In this document: positions 22,567 to 35,504 of the stretch, piece after piece
Position numbering within the stretch: position 1 is the stretch's first letter
Layout: each line of letters starts with the position of its first letter
Assembly: GCF_009727055.1 (NCBI RefSeq)
Contig: NW_024063779.1
Coordinates: 186,001 to 250,000, forward strand
DNA: 64,000 nt
Source: Benincasa hispida
Taxonomy: Eukaryota; Streptophyta; Magnoliopsida; Cucurbitales; Cucurbitaceae
Reading direction: 5' to 3'
Notes under the pieces: generated by a model
Told to the model about the DNA's origin: nothing
Database searches by the model: none
Seen by the model: only the letters and a program-made list of their open reading frames with translations
Program-made: the position numbers and the translations under genes

Positions 22567-23942
22567 GAATTCGGTGTGAAGGTCGAGGAGAAGAGGAGCG
22601 AGAGATATAATGAAAGAGGGCCGAGGAGTAGAGTGAAGGAGCGAAATTCAGTATTTGGTGAAGAATATGAAGGAACAAAGGAAGAGGAGGAAGAAAATGG
22701 GGCACAAGGAAAAATGGGGCACAAGGCAAAATGGTAGTTTAGGCGAGAGAGAAACGCCATTAGAGGGTTAGAGAGAGGAAAGTTTCAGTTTGTGAACCGG
22801 AAATGGGCAATGGAAATATTAAATAATCAAAAGTGGATATGTTTGCTTAGTACAATAATTAACAAAACAATAAGTGTATCGTTATTAAGTATATCAACAA
22901 TATATTAAATAAGAGTATCAATAAATATTCTATCAATATAAAAATGTATATCATTGTTAAATTTTTCAATAATATATTAGTCAAAGTGTATTAGTAGTCT
23001 ATATCTATTATCACTACTTAAATATGACTTTCTATAGCATCCATTTATAGCATTGGGTATATTCACGTTGTAAAAGAAAAATGCGGTGGGCTGAAAAATA
23101 ATTAAAAAGACTGGCGCTCAATGGCAAAAGCTAGACACTACACGTTAAGACAAAGGGCGCTCATCCTCTTCACAAAATTTCATTCAACTCTAGTTACAAT
23201 ACAAATGACTCCAAAAGTGAAAGCAATTTTTATGGTTATGGTGTTTTCTGCCTCATCCATGGACCTTGATTTAAGAGTGGTAGGTTCTTCAATTCTCATG
23301 GGAGATTGCTTTGGTGTATAGAAAAAGTATAATTAGATTGTATACGAGAGAATAATTGTATTGTAGCGTAGACTCTTTTCTGTAATCACTCATTACTTAC
23401 CATCTTTTACTCTTTTTACGAGTGCTTGTTTTTTCTTTTTTTTTTTTTTAATTCAGAGTTATTTAATGTATCGTGAATCTTTTCTGTAATCTTTCAACAG
23501 GTATATCTCAAGAATGGTTGTCTTGTGCATGTATTGTGAATCTATCGCCAAGAATAAGAGAAAAATGCCCAATGCTTATTTGTCCACGTGTGTTTCAACT
23601 CAACTCACTGGAAGGCAAATCACATCAGAACAATCTGGCAACTGGATTGCATAAAGAACAATCTTGATAATAAATTATCATTTATTAAAAAGATGTGCTT
23701 ACAAAGCTATGTTTGATCGTTGTATTGCAACAAGCATAATTATTCTGCTTAGAACACAAAGTTGAAAACTGACTAGATTTCTTGTGTTAGGTTCATCCTA
23801 GTGGAAAGTGACCAGTCTGGTGGAAGGGAATTCTAGTTTTGAATCTAGATGGGCACGAATCACTTTCTCCATTTGGGGTAAGATTTTTTTCTTAACGTTT
23901 CCTTATTGAATTTAGAGTTTCACAGTTTGCAATTGGAAATAT
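22567..23942. other. Low-copy, host-like DNA without a recognisable gene
   Basis: I find no conserved protein here. A purine-rich stretch (22580-22740) gives open frames that have no family resemblance. The AT-rich part (22830-23090) repeats TATCA and AATATATTA words. Short frames at 23121-23321 and 23473-23667 are unrecognised. Some of this may be intron or intergenic DNA that was contiguous with 40442 onward before element F inserted. Confidence 0.4.
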
Positions 23943-23947
23943 ATTTA

Positions 23948-24648
23948 TGTTGGAAACGGGGACCTTCAGAACGACGAACAGTAAACTATCAAGGAACAGC
24001 GGTCAAGCGAAGGGCAAAACCTGCAAAACAGAAACTCGTTATAGGCTGAGTCACGGAACTCACTCTCTTTAAGACGTTTCGCGGCTCTGCCGAAGTGTGC
24101 AATTAGGTCTGAAAAGTGCCACGTCATCCCCAGGATAAAACAGCCAAATGAAATCCGATCGAAAATGCACCATTACTGACCAAAATATACACATTTTCTA
24201 AACTCACTGCTCGGAACGCTGAGATGGAGGAGAAGAGGAAAAATGAAGTGGGAAATGAAAAATGAATTTTGTGTTACGAACTGCTGAAAGCTTCGCCTTT
24301 TATAGGTCTTTAGCATCGAACTGTAGGGAGCGAAGAAAGCGCTCAGCCTCAAAACGTTCGCGGACGGAACGGGATGGACGGACGAATGCGGACGGACCGT
24401 TTCCTCATTTTTTTCGGTTAAAAAACAATAATAATAATAAAATAAAAGAAATAAAATAATATCCACCGAACCCACATTGGTCTATCTCCTCACTTCCTCC
24501 AAAACATAGGTACCCCTTGGGGCCCAAACCCAAAACACAAGGTTGGAGTACATAAAGGAGACTTTCAACACCAAATTTTCCAATGTGGGATTCTCCAACC
24601 AAAAAAGTTGATTCCCTCTAGTTTTGAAAGTTAAATTTTCACCCAACA
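23948..24648 (-). repeat. 3' LTR of element F
   Basis: Minus-strand ends are TGTTGGGTGAAAATT and GTTTCCAACA. A minus-strand TATA box (GACCTATAAAAGG) lies near 24295-24307. The part from 24237 is collinear with 40015-40436. It contains an (AAT)n-like run near 24426-24440. Confidence 0.8.
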
Positions 24649-24802
24649 ATCCCCGCTTGAAACTTTAAACAAAAAGAAAAGAGAGGAAAGATTTTCATCG
24701 AGCAATTTTAGTCTATACAACACTGTGCATAAGCAAAGGTGTCTTACGACTTGAACCTTTACAATTAAAGCAGAGGAACTGTATCGTTTCTTCTTAAGGG
24801 AG
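24649..24802 (-). mobile_element. Remaining interior of F with polypurine tract
   Basis: On the minus strand, TTTCAAGCGGGGA leads into the LTR start, as expected of a polypurine tract next to a 3' LTR. The remaining bases encode nothing recognisable. Element A begins at 24803. Confidence 0.6.
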
Positions 24803-26763
24803 TGTTAGATTTTATGTCCTAAAACTCGTAGTTTGTAAATTAATAAACATATTCTGTTTTATTTTTCGATAAAATTGTTATTGAAATTGTAATCTTGAAT
24901 CCAATAAACTAAGGTCCTAAGGCTATTTAATGTAGTTTGAACTTTATGTAGTGACATAAATGTGGATCAAGTTCAAATATATAGCCAAAATGGTCTATAG
25001 TATATGAATAAAGTTGGGTGTCTTATTCTGGGGACACTATGGATGCGACCTATTTTGTAGTTAGTACAAACGATGTGATCTTAAATCGTTCATGTGGAGA
25101 TATAAAAGTGGAGGCATCCTATGTAAAGAGTTTACATAAGATTGAACCATGAAATAGTCACTTTTTAAGTTTTAAACGCCGTTCTATGTATAAAACTAAC
25201 TATTTCGATAATTGATGACCTAGATAACTTAATCTTAATCTTGAGCTAAATATGAACTCTTGTTCACTCGGAATTATCCTTAGATCTACATAGGCGAGGG
25301 CAGCTCATTATCGCTGACCCAATAAGCCTCCCAATTCAAGGGTAAGAACGGGTGGATAGCTGGGAACATAGAGCACAAGACAGAATTCACTCCTACCCAT
25401 TATAGGGATAGTAGATAGGATGTTCCCTTTAGTACTAAATCCATGTCTTGAACAAGGGGCCCCACCCTCTCTTTGGCCCGAGAGGGGTTCGGTTTATAGG
25501 TTGGACCTTAAATCAATTGTTCAATAGAGGATCGGTAGAACTTAAGGAACCAGATGTAGTCTTGGGGGCAAAACGGTTTTTATGACCAGCCGAGATTACG
25601 AACAACTTGTGAAGGATTAGCTTACTAATCATGGTTATATCAAATGGACACAAATATATCTATAGTGAGGGGAGTGTTACGGGACTATAGTGGAATGACC
25701 CGTGAGTTAACGAATGTTGATTAGCTCCATCTAAAGAGTTTAGCCAGCTAATCTCGGATCGTTGGAGCCCATGATCTATAGGTTCATTAGGTTCCCCTAC
25801 TAGCTCATATGGAATAAACTTAGAACAGTATGATAGAATAATCTCGAATTGTTCGAATTAGGTGAAGAGAGAGAAACCGACAAGTATATGTGATATAGTG
25901 GTCGATTTTTCAATTTAGAGATACAACTTTAATATTTAAATGTGATTTAAATATCAAGAATATGAATACGTTCATATTCGGAAGCTCGAAAATAATGGAA
26001 ATAGTCAAAGTTGTAAAAAGTCAAAGAGTTGACTTTTGACTTTTGAAAAAGTCAAACTTTGACCGACCTTATATTCAAATGTGATTTGAATTTCGAGAAA
26101 ATGAATGCGGATTCATGCTCGGGAGGTCAAAATTAGGCATCACGGAAAAAATAATAAAAAAATCAAAATGTTGACTTTTCGGTCAATGTTTGACTATGAT
26201 AAATTGACTATTTTGCCCTTTGACTAAAGTTAGTGGGAAAATCCAAACTTTTATTGGATAATTTCACTAACAAGATAGTGGGCTAGGTGTTGGCTTATAG
26301 TGGAGACATTAAGCCCACTTAGATAGTGGATTCTAGGTGTTGGGTTTTTATGAATTTCTTTCATGCAATTTTGCATGGTCTTCTTCTATAAATATGGACT
26401 TTTCAATTTGGATTAAAAACTTTTGCCACTTTCGCCAAAATAGTTTTCAAAATTGGGCTGAAAAATAAAAACCCAAACCCAACCCAAAATCTATCTCTTA
26501 TTTTCCATCTGTTTCTCTCTCTCGGTTTCTTCATCCATCGGGTCCTACAATCTGGTTCTGAGTCTAGAGGATAATAGGTAAGCTCTAGTGGTGGTCCGTT
26601 CGTGTTCGAGTGGAGATGAAAACATTTCGGGAGCTTCAAAGGTAATTTCTTAAAAAAAAACCCTAATTAATTAAGTAGGGTCGCATGCTATTTTCCTTTT
26701 AATTGAAAGCAATTAGAGTGTAATTAGATCTTTATTCCGCTGCGTATGTCTCGTGTTCCATCA
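24803..26763 (+). repeat. 5' LTR of copia element A (copy 2)
   Basis: It starts TGTTAGATTTTATGTCC and ends GTGTTCCATCA, 1,961 bases, directly followed by a primer-binding site. A TATA box (CTATAAATATGG) lies near 26386-26397. It is the most complete copy of the family in this window. Confidence 0.92.
26003..26225 (+). promoter_or_regulatory. W-box cluster in LTR A copy 2
   Basis: I count about twelve TTGAC/GTCAA cores, the last about 160 bases upstream of the TATA box. They include the inverted arrangement AGTTGACTTTTGACTTTTG facing AGTCAAACTTTGACC. The spacing and order match copies 1 and 3. Confidence 0.65.
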
Positions 26764-26765
26764 TG

Positions 26766-26777
26766 TGGTATCAGAGC
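26766..26777 (+). promoter_or_regulatory. Primer-binding site of element A
   Basis: TGGTATCAGAGC lies two bases after the LTR end. It is a perfect match to the usual copia site. Confidence 0.92.
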
Positions 26778-27118
26778 ATGCTTTAATTACACTCAATTAC
26801 TTTTGGTGGGTGTTTTTTTTCTTTCAATTCAAAGGTTGAATGAAATATGGACTAAAGTGGAGTTTTTATGATTTTAGCATTGTTTTTGTTTAAATTTCTT
26901 GAGGAAATTTGTAATTGTTCACATGTTTATGAGCATTAATGTGTGAAAAAGGGTCTGTAAATTTGTTGGAGTCATTAGAGTTGAAATTAGGTTGTAATTA
27001 CTTGATTCCGGGAGAGGGAACAACATCAAAAATTGGAGAAAAATGGCTCACATACCCGAATTTGCTCCCAGACCCGAGAGAAGGCTCCCAGACCCGACCC
27101 GAGCAGCGATCCGACCCG
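26778..27118 (+). mobile_element. Leader of element A up to a deletion junction
   Basis: A non-coding leader ending in repeated CAGACCCGA and GACCCG words. At about 27119 it is joined directly to the pre-integrase region, so gag and protease are missing from this first segment. Confidence 0.6.
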
Positions 27119-29179
27119 GTTAAGAATGGACTCCTAAATCAGTTAGAAGACAATTTTTTACCTCCATGTGAGTCTTGTCTTGAGGGAAAAATGACTAAGA
27201 GATCTTTTACTAGAAAAGGTCTCAGAGCCACAATACCCTTAGAGCTCGTACATTCGGACCTCTGTGAACCGATGAATGTCAAAGCTCGAGGTGAGTATGA
27301 ATATTTCATCAGTTTTATTGATGATTATTCAAGATATGGTCATATTTACCTAATGCATCACAAGTCTGATTCTTTTGAAAAGTTCAAAGAATATAAGGCT
27401 GAGATTGAGAACCAGTTAGGTAAAACAATTAAGACACTATGATCAGATCGAGGTGGGGAGTACATGGACTTAAGATTCCAGGACTATATGATAGAACACG
27501 GAATCAAGGCACAACTCTTTGCACCTAATATACCTCAGCAGAATGGTGTATCTTAAAGAAGAAACAGAACCTTGTTGGACATGGTTCGCTCAATGATGAG
27601 CTTTGCTAAGTTACCTGATTCCTTTTGGGGACATGCATTAGGAACTACTGTCTATATTTTGAATAACGTTCCCTCTAAAAGTGTTTCAAAAAGACCATAT
27701 GATCTATGGAAAGGGAGTAAAGGCAGCTTATGTCACTTTAGGATTTGGGGATGTCCGACACACGTGTTGGGGTAAAATCCTAAAAAATTGGAACGTCGTT
27801 CAAAACTATGCCTATTTGTAGGTTATCCAAAAGAAACAAAAGGTGGTCTTTTTTAAGATCCTCAAGAGAATAAGGTATTTTTATCGAAAAATGCCACATT
27901 CTTAGAGGAAGACCATGTAAGAAGTCATTAACCTCACAGTAGACTAGTATTGAATGAAATTTCCAAAAACGCTACAGATAGAACTAGTTCATCTACCAAA
28001 TTAGTAGATAAAACTAGTACATTTGATCAGTCTCATCCTTCACAAGAGTTGAGAATGCCTCGACGTAGTGGGAGGGTTGTTCATCAGCTTGACCGTTAAT
28101 TGGGTTTAACAGAAACATAAGTCGTCATATCTGATGACGACATAAAGGATCCATCGACCTATAAACAGGCGATGAAAGATATGGATCGTGATCAGTGAGT
28201 CAATGCCATGGACCTCGAAATGGAGTCTATGTACTTCAATTCTGTCTAAGGACTTGTAGATCAACCAAATGATGTAAACCCAATTGGTTGTAAGTAGATG
28301 TATAAGAGAAAACGAGACCAAGTCGATAAAGTACATACTTTTAAGGCTCGACTTGTGGAAAAGGGTTATACCCAGAGAGAGGGAGTGGACTATGAAGAAA
28401 CTTTCTCTCCCGTTGCCATGCTTAAGTCGATTAGAATACTCTTATCCATTGCCACCTTTTATGACTATGAAATTTGGCAGATGGATGTCAAGACAACCTT
28501 TCTAAACGACGATCTTGAGGTATCTATATGGCTCAACCAAAGGGGTTTATTGCACAGGGTCAAGAACAAAAGGTTTGTAAGCTTCAAAAATCTATTTATG
28601 CGTTGAAACAAGCTTCTAGATCTTGGAATATAAGATTTGATACTGCGATCAAATCTTATTGCTTTGAACAGAATGTTGACGAGCCTTGTGTTCATAAGAA
28701 GATCCTTAATTCTACTATAGCGTTCTTAGTTTTATATGTTGATGACATTCTACTCATTGGAAATGAAGTAGGTTACCTAACTAACATCAAGAAATGGCTA
28801 GCAATGTAGTTCCAAATGAAAGATTTGGGAAATGTGCAGTATGTTCTCGGGGTTTAGATTATTCGAAACTGCAAGAACAGAACACTAGCCATGTCTCAAA
28901 TAACTTATATAGACAAAATGTTGTCTAGGTATAAGATGCGAAATTCCAAAAGAGGTCTGTTACCTTACAGATATGGAATTCATTTGTCAAGGGGTCAATG
29001 TCGTAAGACACCTCAAGAGGTTGAGGATATGAGATGCAATCCCTATACTTCCGCAATAAGGAGCCTAATGTATGCAATGTTATGTAATAGACATGACATA
29101 TGCTACACAGTAGGGATAGTCAGTAAGTATCAGTCCAATCCTGGATATGATCATTGGACTGCCGTTAAAAAGAGTTATT
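27119..29179 (+). pseudogene. Element A pol, tandem segment 1: integrase, RT, part of RNase H
   Basis: Integrase begins in the zinc region (CESCLEGKMTKRSF), with the first Asp in VHSDLCEPMN. A stop replaces the Arg before SDRGGEY, which carries the second Asp. NGVS is followed by a stop where the catalytic Glu should be. RT spans about 28290-28850, with LYVDDILLIGN intact near 28734-28766. Stops at the codons after WLAM and LGV sit where the family has Gln. The segment ends after HWTAVKK, where a normal element would continue into NILKYLR. At that point it is joined to leader sequence. Confidence 0.85.
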
Positions 29180-32139
29180 CTGGTGATAGTATCTAGTCAA
29201 GATAGTCTTGGTTCAAAAGAGGAATAATCGACTGCCCTTTGGTGGAGGTTACTCTAAACTTGTGAAATATCATTGCAAAATATAATAATGATGGGTAATT
29301 ATTAGTTTTTTTGCTAAACTTGATTGGATTTAAAAGATTAATGTTTTTACTAAAAAGGATATGTTTTTCTTTTCAGCATGACTAGCTCTTTAGTTTAACT
29401 ATTAGCTTCTGAAAAACTTAACGGCGGAAACTACTCAACATGGAAAACAAATCTGAATTCAAAACTAGTAATAGATGACCTGAGATTTGTCTTAACTGAG
29501 GAATGTCCTCAGGCCCTTGCCTCAAAAGAAGCACAAGGTAAATATGATTTACTAGTTGCTGAAACATGTTTAGTGGAGTATGATACCTCAACCTGGATAT
29601 TGAATTCAGGAGCCACTAATCATATTCGCTTCTCTTTTCAGGAAACTATTTCCTGGAAAAAGCTTGAAGAAGGCGAGATCACCCTCAAGTTTGGAACAGG
29701 AAAGGTTGTCTCGACCGAACCAATAGGACACTTGAAGTTGTTTTTCAACGATAGATATATCATACTTAAAGATGTTTCGTATGCTCCTAAAATGAGACGG
29801 AATTTAATATCTATCACATGTATATTGGAACAAATGTATAAAATATCTTTTAAAGTTAATGAAGCGTTCATTTTCTGAAAAGGTATTCAAATTTGTTCTG
29901 CTATACTTGAAAAAAACTTATATAATAAGTTAAGACCAACTAAAGAAAAATCTTTCTTAAATACTGAGATGTTTAGAACAGCCGAAACTTCATAATAAAA
30001 GACAAAAAGTTTCTTCTAATGTCTATCTATGGCACTTAAGACTTGGCCACATAAATCTCAAAAGGATTGAGAGATTGGTTAAGAATGGACTCCTAAATCA
30101 GTTAGAAGACAATTCTTTTACCTCCATGTGAGTCTTGTCTTGAGGGAAAAATGACTAAGAGATCTTTTACTGGAAAAGGTCTCAAAGCCACAATACCCTT
30201 AGAGCTCGTACATTCGAATCTCTGTGAACCGATGAATGTCAAAGCTCGAGGTGAGTATGAATATTCATCAGTTTTATTGATGATTATCAAGTATGGTCAT
30301 ATTTACCTAATGCATCACAAGTCTGATTCTTTGAAAAGTTCAAAGAATATAAGGCTGAGGTTGAGAACCAGTTAGGTAAAACAATTAAAACACTACGATC
30401 AGATCGAGGTGGGGAGTACATGGACTTAAGATTCCAGGACTATATGATAGAACCCAGATCAAGTCACAACTCTCTGCACCTAATATGCCTAAGCAAAATG
30501 TTGTATCTGAAAGAAGAAATAGAACCTTGTTGGACATGGTTCGCTCAATGATGAGCTTTTCTAAGTTACCTGATTCCTTTTGGGGACATGCAATAGAAAC
30601 TACTGTCTATATTTTGAATAACGTTCCCTCTAAAAAGTGTTTCAGAAACACCTTATGAGCTATGGAAAGGGCGTAAAGGAAGTTTATGTCACTTTAGGAT
30701 TTGGGGATGCCCGAGACACGTGTTGGTGCAAAATCCTAAAAAATTGGAACGTCGTTCAAAACTATGCCTATTTGTAGGTTATCCAAAAGAAACAAAAGGT
30801 GGTCCTTATTACGATCCTCAAGAGAATAAGGTATTTCTATCGAAAAATGGCACATTCTTAGAAGAAGACCACGTAAGAAGTCATCAACCTCGCAGTAGAC
30901 TAGTATTGAATGAAATTTCCAAAGACGCTACAGATAGAACTGGTTCATCTACTAAAGTAGTAGATAAAACTAGTACATCTGGCCAGTCACATCCTTCTCA
31001 CGAGTTAAGAATGCCTCGATGTAATGGGAGGGTTGTTCATCAGCCTGACTGTTACTTGGGTTTAACAGAAACACAAGTCGTCATATCTGATGACGATATA
31101 GAGGATCCATCGATCTATAAACAGGCCATGAAAGATGTGGACCATGATCAGTAGGTCAAAGCCATGGACCTCAAAATGAAGTCTATGTATTTCAATTCTG
31201 TCTAAGAACTTGTAGATCAACCAAATGATGTAAATCCATTTGGTTATAAGCGGATATAGAAGAGAAAATGAAACCAAGTTGGTAAAGTACATACTTTTAA
31301 GGCTTGACTTGTGGCGAAGGGTTATACCCAGAGAGAGGGAGTGGACTATGAAGAAGCTTTCTCTCCCATTGGCATGCCTAATTCGATTAGAATACTCTTA
31401 TCCATTGCCACCTTTTATGACTATGAAATTTGGCAGATGGATGCCAAGACAACCTTTCTAAATGGCGATCTTGAGGAGAGTATCTATATGGCTCAACCAA
31501 AGGGGTTTATTGCACAGGGTCAAGAACAAAAGGTTTGTAAGCTTCAAAAATCCATTTATGCGTTGAAACAAGCTTCTAGATCTTGGAATATAAGATTTGA
31601 TACTGCGATCAAATCTTATTGCTTTGAACAGAATGTTGACGAGCCTTGTGTTCATAAGAAGATCCTTAATTCTACTATAGCGTTCTTAGTTTTATATGTT
31701 GATGACATTCTACTCATTGGAAATGAAGTAGGTTACCTAACTAACATCAAGAAATGGCTAGCAATGTAGTTCCAAATGAAAGATTTGGGAAATGTGCAGT
31801 ATGTTCTCGGGGTTTAGATTATTCGAAACTGCAAGAACAGAACACTAGCCATGTCTCAAATAACTTATATAGACAAAATGTTGTCTAGGTATAAGATGCG
31901 AAATTCCAAAAGAGGTCTGTTACCTTACAGATATGGAATTCATTTGTCAAGGGGTCAATGTCGTAAGACACCTCAAGAGGTTGAGGATATGAGATGCAAT
32001 CCCTATACTTCCGCAATAAGGAGCCTAATGTATGCAATGTTATGTAATAGACATGACATATGCTACACAGTAGGGATAGTCAGTAAGTATCAGTCCAATC
32101 CTGGATATGATCATTGGACTGCCGTTAAAAAGAGTTATT
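29180..32139 (+). pseudogene. Element A, tandem segment 2: leader, gag start, protease, integrase, RT
   Basis: A full 2,960-base repeat unit. It starts with leader, then ATG at 29398 (MTSSLV, stop, LLASEKLNGGNYSTWKT). It jumps from gag residues ALASKEAQ to GKYDLL, so most of gag is deleted. The protease block reads WILNSGATNHI (D of the active site changed to N). Integrase, RT and the same premature junction after HWTAVKK follow at 30060-32139. From about 28593 the first segment is identical by eye to this one at an offset of exactly 2,960, including the junction. Confidence 0.85.
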
Positions 32140-35100
32140 CTGGTGATAGTATCTAGTCAAGATAGTCTTGGTTCAAAAGAGGAATAATCGACTGCCCTTT
32201 GGTGGAGGTTACTCTAAACTTGTGAAATATCATTGCAAAATATAATAATGATGGGTAATTATTAGTTTTTTTGCTAAACTTGATTGGATTTAAAAGATTA
32301 ATGTTTTTACTAAAAAGGATATGTTTTTCTTTTCAGCATGACTAGCTCTTTAGTTTAACTATTAGCTTCTGAAAAACTTAACGGCGGAAACTACTCAACA
32401 TGGAAAACAAATCTGAATTCAAAACTAGTAATAGATGACCTGAGATTTGTCTTAACTGAGGAATGTCCTCAGGCCCTTGCCTCAAAAGAAGCACAAGGTA
32501 AATATGATTTACTAGTTGCTGAAACATGTTTAGTGGAGTATGATACCTCAACCTGGATATTGAATTCAGGAGCCACTAATCATATTCGCTTCTCTTTTCA
32601 GGAAACTATTTCCTGGAAAAAGCTTGAAGGAAGGCGAAGATTCACCCTCAAGTTCTGGGAACAGGAAAGGTATTTGTCTCGACCCGACCAAATAGGACAC
32701 TTGAAGTTTGTTTTTCAACGATAGATATATCATACTTAAAATGTTTGTAGCTCCTTAAAATGAGACGGAATTTAATATCTATACATGTATATTGGAACAA
32801 ATGTATAAACTATTTTAAAGTTAATGAAGGCGTTCATTTTCTGAAAGGTATTCAAATTTGTTCTTGCCTATACTGAAAAAACTTATATAAGGTTAAGACC
32901 AACTTAAAGAAAAATCTTTCTTAAATACTGGATGTTATAGGGAACAGCCGAAACTTCATAATTAAAAGACAAAAAGTTTCTTCTAATGTCTATCTTATGG
33001 CACTTAAGACTGCCACATTAAAATTCTCAAAAGGGATTTGAGAGATTGGTTAAGAATGGACTCCTTAAATCAGTTTTAGAAGACAATTCTTTACCTTCCA
33101 TGTGAGTCTTGTCTTGAGGGAAAAATGACTAAGAGATCTTTTACTGGAAAAGGTCTCAAGAGCCCAATACCCTTTAGAGCTCCGTACATTCGAATCTCTG
33201 TGAACCGGCATTGAATTGTCAAAGCTCGAGGTGGAGTATGAAATATTCATCAGTTTATTGATGATTATCAAGGTATGGTCATATTTATACCTAATGCATT
33301 CACAAGTCGATTCTTTGAAAAGTTTCCAAAAGAATATAAGGCTGATGGTTGAGAACCAGTTAGGTAAAACAATTTAAAACACTACGCATCAGATCGAGGT
33401 GGGGAGAGTTAATGGACTTAAGATTTACCAGGACTATTATGATAGAACCCAGATCAAGTCCAACTCTCGTGACCTAATATGCCATAGCAAAATGTCTGTA
33501 TCTAAAGAAGAAATAGTAACCTTGTTGGACATGGTTCGCTCAATGATGAGCTTTTCTAAGTTACCTTGATTCCTTTTGGGAACATGCAATAGAATATACT
33601 GTCTATTATTTTTGAATAAACGTTCCCTTCAAAAAAGTGTTTCAGAAACACCTATGAGCTATGGAAAGGGCGTAAAGGAAGTTTATGTCACTTTTAGGAT
33701 TTGGGGTATGCCCCGAGAACACGTGTTGGTGCAAAAATTCCTTAAAAAAATTGAACGTCGATTCAAAACTACTGGCCTTTGTAGGTTTATGCCAAAAAGA
33801 AACAAAAGGTGGTCCTTATTACGATCCTCAAAGAGAATAAGGTATTTTATATCGAAAAATGGCACATTCTAGAAGAAGACCACGTAAGAAGTCGATCAGA
33901 CCTGCCAGTAACTTAGTATTGAATTGGAAATTTTCCAAAGGACGCTACAGATAGAACTGGTTCATCTACTAAAGTAGTAATAAAAACTAGTACATCTGGC
34001 CAGTCAATCGCTTCTCACGAGTTAATGAATGCCTCGATGTTAATGGGAGGGTTGTTCATCAGCCTGACTTGTTACTTGGGTTTTAACATAAACACAAGTC
34101 GTCATATCTGATGACGATTATAGAGGATCCATCGATCTATAAAACAGGCCGATGAAAGTGTGGACCATGATCAGTAGGTCAAAGCCATGGACCTCCAAAG
34201 ATGAAGTCTATGTATTTCAATTCTGTCTAAGAACTGTAGATCAACCAAATGATTGTAAAATCCCATTTGGTATATTAAGCGGATTTATAGAAGAGAAAAT
34301 GAAACCAAGTTGGTAAAGTACATACTTTTAAGGCTTGATTGTTGGCGAAGGGTTATACCAGAGAGAGGAGATGCGACTATGAAGAAGCTTTCTCTTCCCA
34401 TTCATGCCTAATTCGATTAGGAATTACTCTTACTCCGATTGCCACCTTTGTATGACTTATGAAATTTGGCAGATTGGGATTGCCAAGACAACCTTTCCTT
34501 AAAATGGATCTTGAGGAGTATATCTATATGGCTCAACCAAAGGGTTTATTGCACAGGACGTCAAGAACAAAAGGTTTGTAAGCTTCAAAAATCCATTTAT
34601 GCGTTGAAACAAGCTTCTAGATCTGCGAATATAAGATTTTGATACTGCGATCAAATCTTATTGCTTTGAACAGAATGTTGACGAGCCTTGTGGTTTACAA
34701 AAGATCCTTATATTCTACGTATAGCGTTCTTAGTTTATTTGTTGACGACATTCTCGTCTTGGAATTGAAGTAGGTTACCTAACTGACATTCAAGAAATGG
34801 CTTAGCAACGCAGTTCCAAATGAAAGATTTTGAGAAATGCACAATATTTTCTCGGGATTCAGATTATTTCGAAACTGCAAAACATAACACCTGCATGTCT
34901 TCAAGCAAACTTATATAGACAAAATGTTTGTCTAGGTATAAAGATGCAGAATTTCCAAAAGAGGTCTATACCCTTACCAGGATATGGAATTCATTTGTCA
35001 AAGGAATCAAATGTCCTAAGACACCTCAATGAGGTTGAGGAATGAGACGCATTCCTTTATGCTTCCGGGAGTAGGGAGCCTATATACAATGTTATGTACT

Positions 35101-35499
35101 TAAACCTGACATATGCTACGCAGGTAGGGATAGTCAGTAGGGTATCAGTCCAATCCTGGATATGATATTGGACTGCCGTCAAAAATATCCTCAAGTATCT
35201 TAGGAGAACGAGGAACTACATGCTCGTGGTATGGTACTAAGGATTTTATCCTTACTGGATACACGGACTCTCCGATAAAGATGAAAGAAAATCTACATCG
35301 AGATCAGGGTTCATTCTGAATGGAGAAGTAGTAGTGTGGAGAGTGTGGAGCAAAATTGGTATTGTGGACTCCACAATGGAAGCTAAATACGTAGCTGCAT
35401 TGTGAAGCGGCAAAGGAAGCAGTATGTTGAGGAAATTCTTGACAGGTTGGAAGTCGTTCCAAATATGCCTCTACCTATCACCCTATATTTTGATAATAG
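32140..35499 (+). pseudogene. Element A, tandem segment 3: indel-riddled gag to RNase H
   Basis: It starts as a perfect copy of 29180 onward and stays identical to about 32629. After that one-base insertions and deletions appear every 10-30 bases, many in short homopolymers, destroying every frame. Integrase, RT and RNase H can still be followed by eye in order. Past about 34680 it also carries real differences: CAG is present where segments 1 and 2 have TAG stops, so it is not simply a noisy reading of segment 2. RNase H runs on normally past the premature junction up to TTTGATAATAGTGGTG (35504), where a solo LTR is inserted. Confidence 0.8.
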
Positions 35500-35504
35500 T
35501 GGTG

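Noticed and set aside
23121..23667. Two short plus-strand frames as possible host genes
   Set aside because: They are 64-66 codons with no family resemblance and no convincing gene structure, so they are not supported.
26766..26780. Sequence resembling the 3' end of a tRNA
   Set aside because: It is the short primer-binding site of a copia element, with no tRNA body around it.
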